Below the pieces are notes generated by a model. The model searched no databases. It was given only the letters and a program-made list of their open reading frames with translations, and was not told the origin of the DNA. 64,000 nt of DNA from positions 1 through 64,000 of the forward strand of contig CADEFT010000024.1 in assembly GCA_902826685.1 (NCBI GenBank), in the 5' to 3' direction. This stretch comes from an uncultured Acidobacteriota bacterium (GTDB lineage: Bacteria; Acidobacteriota; Terriglobia; Bryobacterales; Bryobacteraceae). How positions within the stretch are numbered: the first letter of the stretch is position 1; each line of letters starts with the position of its first letter. Shown in pieces: positions 15,152 through 22,832 of this stretch. The position numbers and the translations under genes are program-made.

Positions 15152-17089
15152 TCAGCCATTGCGGAACGAATCCGTGATGCGCTTGATGGCATCCTGATTG
15201 ATCTTGATCTTCCCCTTGCCCTGCAGGTATTGCACGATGCCGTCTTCAAACAGGTCTTTCCGCTCCTGCGTCTTGCGCTGCTTGACACGCTGCAAAACCT
15301 CCTGCCGCTGATCGGCGAACTTCACCATATCGGCCGGCACCTTGGCGGTCACCTTGCAGATGTACTTGTTGTTGTTCGAGCTCACAGGCCCGAACACCGC
15401 GCCTACATCGCGCCGGAACGCCTCCTCCACGTACTGCGCGGCTCCGATGCCTTCGGCGGCGCCGTCGCGGCCGAACTCCGGCACCTTCTTGAACTCATAG
15501 CCGCCCGCCGCGGCCACCTTGGCCAGATCGCCGCCGGCCGCCTTCACCTGCTCGAACACCTGCTGCGCGCGCTGGTCGATCAGCTTCTGGCCGCGTTCCA
15601 TCACGAGCGACGACCGGATCTGCGCCTTTACTTCCTCGAACGTGGCGGGCCGTTCCGGCATGACCGACGTCAGCGACGCCACGGCCAGCTTGTTGCCGGG
15701 CACCTGAATCACGTCCGACACCGCGCCCGGTCCCTTCAAATCGAAGACGGCGCCGGAGAGTTCGGGCGATGTCCCAATGAGCGGCAGCGCCGATCCGCGG
15801 TTCGCCCCATCGACTTTCACGTAGTTCATGCCAAGCCGCTGAGCGATCTGCGCGCCGTCGCCCGGATTCTTCACCAGCGCCGCCCGCGATTCGTCCGCCA
15901 GCCGGGTCATCTGATCGTAGACCTTCTCCTTCAGACGGTCCTTCATGATCTGGTCTTTGACTTCTTCAAACGGTCTCAGCCGGGCCGCTTCCTTCCCCTG
16001 CAATTGAATGATGTGGAAGCCGTAGGTCGTCTTGATGATGTCGCTGATCTGGTTGGGCTGCAGCTCGAAAGCCGCCTTTTCAAATTCCGGCACGAATTGC
16101 CCGCGGCCCACCCAATCGAGGTCGCCGCCGCGCACGGCTGAACCGGTGTCGTCAGAGTTCTTCTTCGCCAGGTCCGCGAAATCGCCGCCCGCTTTCAACT
16201 GTTTCAGCAAATCCTCGGCCTTCTTGCGCAGCGCCGCTACCTCGGCTTCCGATTTCTGATCGGTCTTCACAAGGATGTGCCGCGCCTTGATCCGCTCCTG
16301 CGAGCGGAACTGGTCCAGGTTCTGGTCGTAGTAGCGCTTCAATTCCTCGTCAGGCGCTTTCAGCGATTCGCCCGCCTTCTGCTCGTCGATCGTCAACAGG
16401 TGGAACGACCGCGTTTCCGGACTCTTGAAAGTGGTCTTCTTTTTCTCGTACTCGGCGGCGACTTCCTCATCGGTGACCTTAACCTCGCTTTGCAGCTTGG
16501 CGGGCGTGATTACCAGCACGTCCATGGTCACTTTTTCGTTGCGCGTCTGGTATTCCTGCTCCACTTCTTTCGGCGTCACCACCATCCCGTCGAGCACGGC
16601 GCCCTGCAGCCGCTGCAGCGTGGTGGCCGCGCGGATGCGCCGTTCAAACTCCGGAATGGTCATATTGTTGGAAGAAAGAAACTGCGCATAGGCTTCTTTT
16701 CCCACGAACTTGCCGCCTTCAAACAGCGACGGCACCATGCGTTGAATCGACTGCGCCACGTCTTCGTCGGTGACCGAAATGCCGTTCTCTTTCGCATAGC
16801 ACGACATGGCCCGCTCCGAGACCATCTGGTTGATGATCTGTGGCGCGTAAATCGAAACCAGGTCGCCTGGAATGTTGCCTTTGCGCAGCGTTTCCTGCAG
16901 ATTCACCTGCACTTCGCGCATGGTCACCGGCTCCCCGCAGATATCGGCCACCTTCTGGTCGGAACCCGATTGCGTGGTGTCGCCAAACCCGGGGATCAGG
17001 GTGACCACCATCGATATCGCCACCAGCGACAGCAGCGTACCCAACAGGTAACGCATGCCCTTTTCCCGGCTTCGGAACAAGTCAAACAT
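15152..17089 (-). CDS. PpiD-like membrane-anchored peptidyl-prolyl isomerase
   Basis: The 645-residue protein has a short cytoplasmic tail (MFDLFRSREKGMRY), one membrane segment at about residues 14-33, a SurA-N-like chaperone region to about residue 265, and a parvulin domain starting KARHILVKTD and closing with YGFHIIQLQGKE at about 350. A C-terminal PPIC-like segment follows, ending in a Lys-rich tail. This is the PpiD/SurA architecture, which helps fold exported and outer membrane proteins. I choose ATG 17089 because AGGAG lies eleven bases upstream; a TTG three codons earlier is too close to that site. The upstream sensor-kinase gene ends 24 bp away and DedA follows by 15 bp. Confidence 0.92.
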   Translation of the reverse strand: MFDLFRSREKGMRYLLGTLLSLVAISMVVTLIPGFGDTTQSGSDQKVADICGEPVTMREVQVNLQETLRKGNIPGDLVSIYAPQIINQMVSERAMSCYAKENGISVTDEDVAQSIQRMVPSLFEGGKFVGKEAYAQFLSSNNMTIPEFERRIRAATTLQRLQGAVLDGMVVTPKEVEQEYQTRNEKVTMDVLVITPAKLQSEVKVTDEEVAAEYEKKKTTFKSPETRSFHLLTIDEQKAGESLKAPDEELKRYYDQNLDQFRSQERIKARHILVKTDQKSEAEVAALRKKAEDLLKQLKAGGDFADLAKKNSDDTGSAVRGGDLDWVGRGQFVPEFEKAAFELQPNQISDIIKTTYGFHIIQLQGKEAARLRPFEEVKDQIMKDRLKEKVYDQMTRLADESRAALVKNPGDGAQIAQRLGMNYVKVDGANRGSALPLIGTSPELSGAVFDLKGPGAVSDVIQVPGNKLAVASLTSVMPERPATFEEVKAQIRSSLVMERGQKLIDQRAQQVFEQVKAAGGDLAKVAAAGGYEFKKVPEFGRDGAAEGIGAAQYVEEAFRRDVGAVFGPVSSNNNKYICKVTAKVPADMVKFADQRQEVLQRVKQRKTQERKDLFEDGIVQYLQGKGKIKINQDAIKRITDSFRNG

Positions 17090-17113
17090 GGGACTCAAAT
17101 CTCCTGCAAAAAG

Positions 17114-18835
17114 CTAATCCTTCAGTATATCAGGGCATTCCGCCGCCGGGTCTTTCTTCCCTTCCAACCCTCGCCCCGCCAGCGGCAACCGGATCAGGAA
17201 CCGCGCGCCGCCACCCTCTTCCGGAGCCGCCCACAGATCGCCCCCGTGATCGAGTACCGTTTGCCGCGCCAGCGCCAATCCGAGCCCCAATCCCTGTTTT
17301 TTCCCGTGGCTGGTAAACGGCTGAAACAACTGGCCGCGGATCTCGCGCGGAATTCCAGGACCGGTGTCGGATACTTCCACCATCGCCCAACGGCCCTCGG
17401 CGGACGCTTGAAACCGCACGTGGCCGCCTTCCGGCATCGCTTCCAACGCGTTCTGGGTAAGGTTCTGGAACACGCGCCCCAGCCGCGACGGATCCGCCTC
17501 CACCGTCAGACCTTCGAACTGGCCGATCTCAAACCGTACCCGCTGCGCCGCCGCCGCCGCTTCGAGCGGCTGTACCGCCGATTTCACCAGCGCCGCCAAC
17601 TCCACCGGCGCCGTGGCCGCGGCCGATCCCCGCGAGACCCTCGTCAGATCGTCCATCAACTCCTGAATCCGCCGCGACGACCGGTGGATGTTGCCGGCGA
17701 TGCGTTTGGTCTGCTCGGTGTTCGGCTGCGTATCCACCAGTATCTCCGCGCTGCCGTGGATGGCGGCCAGTGGATTGCGCAGATCGTGGACGATGGAACT
17801 CGCCAGCCGCGCAATGGCGCCGATGCGTTCGCGGCGAATCAGCTCCTGCCGCGCCCCGCGCAGCGATTCGCACATCTTGTTGAAGGTTGCCGCCAGCCGC
17901 CCCAGTTCATCGTCGCTATCCACAGCCACGCGGATGTCGTAGTTCTGCCGCGACACCTGCGCCGCCGCTTCATCCAGATCCTGAATCGGACGGACCATGC
18001 GGCGCGCCGCCAGGTAGCTGAGCGCCAGCCCCGCAATCACCGCGCCCGCCCAGAACGCCGCCACCCGCCGCCGCAACTCCGCGATCCGTCCCGCGGCTTC
18101 CTCAAACGGACGCAGCACGTAAAGCTGGCCCACCGGCGTGCCATCGATCGCTACTAGCGGACGGCTGATGGGCACGTACTCGCGCGTTCCGTCGCTGGCA
18201 AATCCCGGCATTCGTTCCAGCACGATGCTGCGAATGGCGGTGCCGGTTCTACTGTCGTCGAGCGTCGAGGCATAAATCTGGCCGCGCGCCGCCAGGATGA
18301 ACTCGCTGTTGCCCGCCACGCGCTTCAGCCGCTCGGCGAAGCGGTGATTCAACACGAACCCCGCCACCAGCACGCCTTCCTCCATCGGCGTCACCGCCAC
18401 CTGATAGAGCACACCCTGGTGGACGTAGAAGCCGTTCGAAGGTTTAGGAAACGCCGCCCGCGCCGATTCGACGATGGGCGCCGTGGCCGGTGCCGCTTCC
18501 TCGTCGCCCGCCAGCAGCATCTGGCGCACTCCATCGGACGAAGCCATTTCGACGAACGTGCCCGGCTCGAGCGTGGCCGCCGCCCGCCGCATCGAGGCCG
18601 CGTCGCGCGGCATCGCCGACAACACGCCCGCCACCGATTGCAGCATACCCGCCCGCGCGTCGAGCATCGCGTCGTAGGCCTGCGCGCTCGCCCGCGCTTC
18701 ATCCCGCAGGCTGCGCGCCGCCGCCTCCTGCAATGTGCGATGCAGATAGATGCCGGTGGCGAGAAACAACGCCGTCAACGCCACCGACGTCGATAGCCAG
18801 ATCTTCCACAGCAGCGAGAGCCGGCTGAAGTTCAC
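17114..18835 (-). CDS. Membrane sensor histidine kinase (HAMP, HisKA, HATPase_c)
   Basis: The 573-residue kinase has TM1 at about 13-31, a periplasmic sensor of about 225 residues, TM2 at about 259-277, a HAMP linker (RRMVRPIQDLDEAA), a HisKA dimerisation helix with phospho-acceptor H350 in SSIVHDLRNPLAAI, and an ATPase domain with N box (QNLTQNALEAM), G1 (VSDTGPGIP) and G2 (KKQGLGLGLALARQ). It should autophosphorylate in response to an envelope signal. GTG 18835 is chosen because it overlaps the upstream HEAT gene's stop as GTGA. No response regulator is adjacent on either side, so the partner must be encoded elsewhere. PpiD-like and DedA genes follow. Confidence 0.93.
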   Translation of the reverse strand: MNFSRLSLLWKIWLSTSVALTALFLATGIYLHRTLQEAAARSLRDEARASAQAYDAMLDARAGMLQSVAGVLSAMPRDAASMRRAAATLEPGTFVEMASSDGVRQMLLAGDEEAAPATAPIVESARAAFPKPSNGFYVHQGVLYQVAVTPMEEGVLVAGFVLNHRFAERLKRVAGNSEFILAARGQIYASTLDDSRTGTAIRSIVLERMPGFASDGTREYVPISRPLVAIDGTPVGQLYVLRPFEEAAGRIAELRRRVAAFWAGAVIAGLALSYLAARRMVRPIQDLDEAAAQVSRQNYDIRVAVDSDDELGRLAATFNKMCESLRGARQELIRRERIGAIARLASSIVHDLRNPLAAIHGSAEILVDTQPNTEQTKRIAGNIHRSSRRIQELMDDLTRVSRGSAAATAPVELAALVKSAVQPLEAAAAAQRVRFEIGQFEGLTVEADPSRLGRVFQNLTQNALEAMPEGGHVRFQASAEGRWAMVEVSDTGPGIPREIRGQLFQPFTSHGKKQGLGLGLALARQTVLDHGGDLWAAPEEGGGARFLIRLPLAGRGLEGKKDPAAECPDILKD

Positions 18836-19806
18836 CGGAACTCCTTGCGAAAGCTTTCCGCCAGCGCCGCGCTCGCCGAAGCTTCCACCGCCCGCTCCAC
18901 TCGCGCCCGCAATTCTTCGTTCCCGCGCATCGGCGACAGGGCGGCGATCGCCTCCTGCCCATTCTGTCTTTGCCGGATCAACTCGATCAGGAAATCGACC
19001 GCCGCCGGCTGGCGCGAAGCGCCCATTGAACGTAGCGCCGCTGAACGCAATTCCCGGTCGATGGCGCCGCCGTAGACGTGCTTCAACCGCTCGAGCGCTT
19101 GCGGTTCCTTCGATTCCCCCAGCGCCGCCACGGCCTCGAAAGCCAGATCGTGCGCGCCGTCGAGAAACCGGCTCACCAGCGCCACGCCTTCCTCCGGCGC
19201 CACCCGCAGCAGAGCCGAGAAGCATTCGCCCATCACTTCCGGCGCTTCGTCTCCATTCAGAATCTTCAACCGCAGCAGCAGCGCCGTCTCTTCCCGCGGA
19301 ACCTGCCCCATGGCCTGCGCGGCATTGGTGCGCACCAGCTTTTCCGTGTCGGCCAGCGCATCCACCAGCACCCGCAGCAATTCCATGTCGCGCAGCCCGC
19401 GGCAGCTTACCAGAGCGTGCGCGCAAATGGAGCGCAACTCGGCGGCCGTATCCTGCTGCCCGCCCCATACCGGCTCCATCTGGATATGCTTCACCGCCGC
19501 CAGGAAAACTGCCGGATCGTCGTGGTTTAACTCCCGCAGCGCCCGCGCGATGCCGTTCTTACCCCAGCATTGCGGATCCACCTTGGCGGCGTCCGTGCCC
19601 AACCGCTTTCGCATCGCCGAAACCAGATCCGGAATGAGATTGCTGTAGCCGCCCGCGCCGATCGCCGCCGCCGCTTTGCCCACCACCGCCGCCGATTTGT
19701 CGCCTAAGGCGCGCTTCAGCTTCTCCGCACTCGCCTCCGACGGAGGTTCCGAACGTAGCGCCGCAATCTCTTCCACCTTCCGTCCCGCCGGATCCTTCGA
19801 TGCCAT
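18832..19806 (-). CDS. HEAT-repeat protein
   Basis: The 324-residue protein is almost entirely alpha-helical. HEAT-like units recur with the pattern of a hydrophobic helix, an Asp or Arg turn and a second helix, for example LLRVLVDALADTEKLVRTNAAQAM, AFEAVAALGESKEPQALERLKHV and ELRSAALRSMGASRQPAAVDFL. There is no signal peptide, so it is cytoplasmic, probably a protein-protein adaptor. The ATG at 19806 is the first start clear of the divergent propeller gene. It overlaps the following histidine kinase gene by four bases (GTGA), implying stoichiometric production. It might be an adaptor for that kinase; no such partner is known to me. Confidence 0.8.
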   Translation of the reverse strand: MASKDPAGRKVEEIAALRSEPPSEASAEKLKRALGDKSAAVVGKAAAAIGAGGYSNLIPDLVSAMRKRLGTDAAKVDPQCWGKNGIARALRELNHDDPAVFLAAVKHIQMEPVWGGQQDTAAELRSICAHALVSCRGLRDMELLRVLVDALADTEKLVRTNAAQAMGQVPREETALLLRLKILNGDEAPEVMGECFSALLRVAPEEGVALVSRFLDGAHDLAFEAVAALGESKEPQALERLKHVYGGAIDRELRSAALRSMGASRQPAAVDFLIELIRQRQNGQEAIAALSPMRGNEELRARVERAVEASASAALAESFRKEFR

Positions 19807-19857
19807 TCGCCACCATTGTCCTTCAACGCGGCTTCCGGTTCTGGCATCGTATAAAGG

Positions 19858-22374
19858 ATGCGCCTCTCCGTTTTCTTCCTTGCCGCCTCGCTTGCCGCCC
19901 AAACGCCCGAGCAGCCCGCCCGCGCCGTCACCGATCCCGGCATCGTCACCACGCGCCAGGCCATTACCCCCGCCGGCATCCCCGCCATCTTTCAAGGCCG
20001 GGTCTACGGGCTCGACTTCGGCGCCGTGGAAAGCGAAATCTGGGTGCAAACCGCCACGCACGTCTGGCGGCTCGATTGGCGCCAGAACAAAGTACTCGAC
20101 CGGTTTCCGCACGAAGGCCGCGCCGGCATTGCGAGTCTCAAATTTCATGCCGCCTCCGGACGCGCGCTGGCCGCCAGCGTTACAAAGGATAATGAGGTCA
20201 GATTATCCGTTTCACTCCCCGGCCGTCACGAAGTCACACAAACCGAAGCCGGAAAGTTCATCTCCGGCGCCATGGCTCTGGCCGGCAACACCGCCGCCCT
20301 GCCGCTGATCTACGACAACAAGCTGGCGATCTTCGACGCCGCCACTGGAAAACTCACGGCTTCCATCAAGACCGAAATCGCACCTTTTGGCGTTGCCCTC
20401 GCTGCCGATGGAAAAACCGCCTGGGTTTCCAATTGGGGCGGAAGGGTACCGAAAGCCAACGATCTCACCGCCGCCACCGGCTACAAGCCCGGCGCCGACC
20501 ATGTAGTGGTCAACGCCAAGGGTTCCGCCGCTTCCGGAACGCTGGTCCGTATCGATCTCGAAAACAAGACCGTCACCGATTCGATCGCCGTCACGCCGCA
20601 CCCGATGGCGATCGTCTGGGACCGGGCCCGCCACCGCCTTTACGTCGCCAGCGGCAATGAAGACACCGTGCAGGTGGTCGACACCGCGACACGCCGCCTC
20701 CTCGCCACGCATCGTCTGCGCCCGTTCGCCCGCCAGGTGCGCGGCATCTCGCCGACCGCGCTCGCTCTCAGCCAGGATGGCTCGCGCCTCTACATCGCCT
20801 GCGGCGGCATCAACGCCATCGCCATTCTGAACACAGCCACGGGAGCGCTTACGGGCTCCATCCCAACCGCCTGGTATCCCAGTTCGCTCGCCCTCAGCGC
20901 CGATGGCAAACGCCTCGCCGTGGGGTCGCTTTTGGGCGCCGGCTCCGGGTGGCGGAACGAACCCAAGCAACGCTACGTGCATTCCTATCGCGGCGCCGTT
21001 CATATCGTCGAAATTCCAGACGCGGCGCAGCTTGCCGCCCATACTTCCGCCGTCGCCGAGAACAACCGGATGACCGCCGCCACCGTCGAGCCGCCCAATC
21101 CCGCGGCGCCGCCCAAAGCCATCCCCGCGCGCCCCGGAGAGCGTTCCCTCATTGACCACGTGGTCTACATCATCAAAGAGAACCGCACCTATGACCAGGT
21201 GTTCGGCGACATGCCGCAAGGCAACAGCGATCCGTCGATGGTCATGTTCGGCCGCGACGTGACGCCGAATCAGCACCGGCTCGCCGAACAGTTCGTGCTC
21301 TTCGACAATTTCTACGCCACCGGAGGCAACAGCGCCGATGGCCATCAGTGGGTCACCCAAGCCAATCAGAACGCCTACACGCTGCTGCCCGGCTACCTGG
21401 GCCGCAGCTATCCCTTCGACGGATCCGATCCGCTCGCCATCTCCTCGGGCGGTCTGCTGTGGGACGCGGCGCTCGCCAAGGGCCAGACCGTGCGCATCTA
21501 CGGCGAGTACGCCGGGCTGCTCGGCGACCGCTACGACAAGCGGAACGAACTGCTGGAGCGCTGGAAGAATGGCGGCACCTTCCTCACCGAGTGGAACATC
21601 ACCGCTCCCATCGCCAATCTGAACAAGGTGCTCGCCAGGAACTTCCCTCCGTATTCGCTCGGTGTGCCCGATGTCGTTCGTTCGGGCATCTTTCTGGCCG
21701 ACCTTGCCAAATGGGAAAAGGAAGGCGGGATGCCGAACCTGATCGTCATGCTGCTGCCTTCCGATCACACTCTCGGCGCGGTTCCGGACGCGTCCACGCC
21801 GAAGGCTATGGTGGCCGATAACGACCTGGCGCTCGGTCAGGTGGTGGAAGGACTGACGAAGTCGAAGTTCTGGAAGTCGATGGCTGTTTTCGTTGTGGAA
21901 GACGATGCGCAGAACGGCGTCGACCATGTGGACGGTCACCGCACGGTGGCCCTGGTCGCCAGTCCCTACGCTCGCCGGGGAGCGGTCGACTCCACTTTCT
22001 ACTCCCACCAGAGCATGGTCAAAACCATCGGCCACATTCTCGGCCTGCCGCCGCTGTCGTTATTCGATCTGATCGCAAGCGACATGCGCGCCGCCTTCAC
22101 CGACGTACCCGATCTGAAGGGATTCGAAAGCCAGCAGCCCGTCCAATCGCTATTCGAGCGGAACCCCAAAACACAAGCTTTGAAAGGCGCGGCCCGTAAG
22201 GCGGCCCGCGATTCGGTGCGCATGAAATGGGATGCGCCCGACGCGGCGCCCACGGGCCGCCTCAATGAGATTCTCTGGGGGTTGGTGCGCGGCTGGGACA
22301 CTCCCTATCCGCGCGTCCGCCAGGCCGTCTTCGCTCCGCTCTCGCTCGAGACCGACGACGACGACCGGGAATAA
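19858..22374 (+). CDS. YncE-type propeller fused to alkaline-phosphatase-superfamily phosphoesterase
   Basis: The 838-residue protein has a signal peptide (MRLSVFFLAASLAAQ), then a YVTN/YncE beta-propeller of about 380 residues with repeats such as VVDTATRRLLAT and ILNTATGALTGSIPTAWYPSSLALS. From about residue 430 it is a phosphoesterase of the PF04185 class: HVVYIIKENRTYDQVFGDMPQG contains the metal/phosphate-binding Glu-Asn, and FVVEDDAQNGVDHVDGHR the second metal site. It is probably periplasmic or surface exposed. The substrate could be a phospholipid or phosphodiester. TATAAA occurs just before the ATG. It is divergent from the HEAT operon and ends seven bases before the convergent DUF2853 gene. 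Confidence 0.88.
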   Translation: MRLSVFFLAASLAAQTPEQPARAVTDPGIVTTRQAITPAGIPAIFQGRVYGLDFGAVESEIWVQTATHVWRLDWRQNKVLDRFPHEGRAGIASLKFHAASGRALAASVTKDNEVRLSVSLPGRHEVTQTEAGKFISGAMALAGNTAALPLIYDNKLAIFDAATGKLTASIKTEIAPFGVALAADGKTAWVSNWGGRVPKANDLTAATGYKPGADHVVVNAKGSAASGTLVRIDLENKTVTDSIAVTPHPMAIVWDRARHRLYVASGNEDTVQVVDTATRRLLATHRLRPFARQVRGISPTALALSQDGSRLYIACGGINAIAILNTATGALTGSIPTAWYPSSLALSADGKRLAVGSLLGAGSGWRNEPKQRYVHSYRGAVHIVEIPDAAQLAAHTSAVAENNRMTAATVEPPNPAAPPKAIPARPGERSLIDHVVYIIKENRTYDQVFGDMPQGNSDPSMVMFGRDVTPNQHRLAEQFVLFDNFYATGGNSADGHQWVTQANQNAYTLLPGYLGRSYPFDGSDPLAISSGGLLWDAALAKGQTVRIYGEYAGLLGDRYDKRNELLERWKNGGTFLTEWNITAPIANLNKVLARNFPPYSLGVPDVVRSGIFLADLAKWEKEGGMPNLIVMLLPSDHTLGAVPDASTPKAMVADNDLALGQVVEGLTKSKFWKSMAVFVVEDDAQNGVDHVDGHRTVALVASPYARRGAVDSTFYSHQSMVKTIGHILGLPPLSLFDLIASDMRAAFTDVPDLKGFESQQPVQSLFERNPKTQALKGAARKAARDSVRMKWDAPDAAPTGRLNEILWGLVRGWDTPYPRVRQAVFAPLSLETDDDDRE

Positions 22375-22381
22375 TATCCCG

Positions 22382-22720
22382 TCAGGCTTTCGGAGCGAAC
22401 AAGCCAAGCTTGCCGAATTTTTCCGCCAGCAGGTAGCAGACGGTGACGCGGCTCTTTTCGCGTTCGCCCTTCATCTTGGTCATGACGTCTTTGATCGCCG
22501 CGTCGAGTTCGGCGTCGCTCTGCGTGAGGGCGAGTTTCTTCTTGAGGAACCCGTCGCGGACGCGGGCGAGCTCTTCGGGATCGCTGCCGACTACCAGCGA
22601 CGAATCCTTGCTGCGCAGCGCGATGCCGAGATGCTTCACGATTCCCGCAACCGCTCCGGCATCCACGGATTGCGTATATTTCTTCACATCGTCGGCGTAG
22701 TTGACTTGGCTGTCGGCCAT
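22382..22720 (-). CDS. DUF2853 family small protein
   Basis: The 112-residue protein matches the DUF2853 pattern: DVKKYTQ, then VKHLGIALRSKDSSLV, DPEELARVRDGFLKKKL, and a terminal KSRVTVCYLLAEKFGKLG. It is helical and soluble, without catalytic motifs, and its function is unknown. I choose ATG 22720, with GGTGGT upstream, rather than an in-frame ATG 69 codons earlier, because the extension is not conserved in kind and runs into the divergent hydrolase gene. A TACAAT hexamer lies at 22775-22780 upstream. Confidence 0.85.
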   Translation of the reverse strand: MADSQVNYADDVKKYTQSVDAGAVAGIVKHLGIALRSKDSSLVVGSDPEELARVRDGFLKKKLALTQSDAELDAAIKDVMTKMKGEREKSRVTVCYLLAEKFGKLGLFAPKA

Positions 22721-22774
22721 AAAAGGGACACCACCTTTTCCAATATTTTCATCCCGGACTGCGAGGGACATCGA

Positions 22775-22780
22775 ATTGTA
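22775..22780 (-). promoter_or_regulatory. Putative -10 element (TACAAT) of the DUF2853 gene
   Basis: On the minus strand the sequence GAGGTACAATTCGA contains TACAAT 54 bases before the ATG at 22720. That would give a normal leader of about 47 nucleotides. The -35 region is not recognisable. Confidence 0.3.
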
Positions 22781-22820
22781 CCTCAGCTTCTTTTCCGGAT
22801 CGATCCCCTCGGGAAGGGGG

Positions 22821-22826
22821 TAATCT
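22821..22826 (+). promoter_or_regulatory. Putative -10 element (TAATCT) of the tandem hydrolase gene
   Basis: TAATCT is followed by six bases (AACAGG) and then the ATG at 22833. If this is the -10 element, transcription would begin at or next to the start codon, giving a leaderless mRNA. AGG could alternatively act as a minimal Shine-Dalgarno. Confidence 0.3.
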
Positions 22827-22832
22827 AACAGG

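Noticed and set aside
17090..17098. TTG start three codons upstream for the PpiD-like protein
   Set aside because: AGGAG would be only two bases away, too close. ATG 17089 has the usual N-terminus.
18836..19468. N-terminal extension of the histidine kinase frame across the HEAT gene
   Set aside because: The extra residues are out of frame with the HEAT protein and have no domain. GTG 18835 overlaps the HEAT stop codon by four bases, a typical coupled start.
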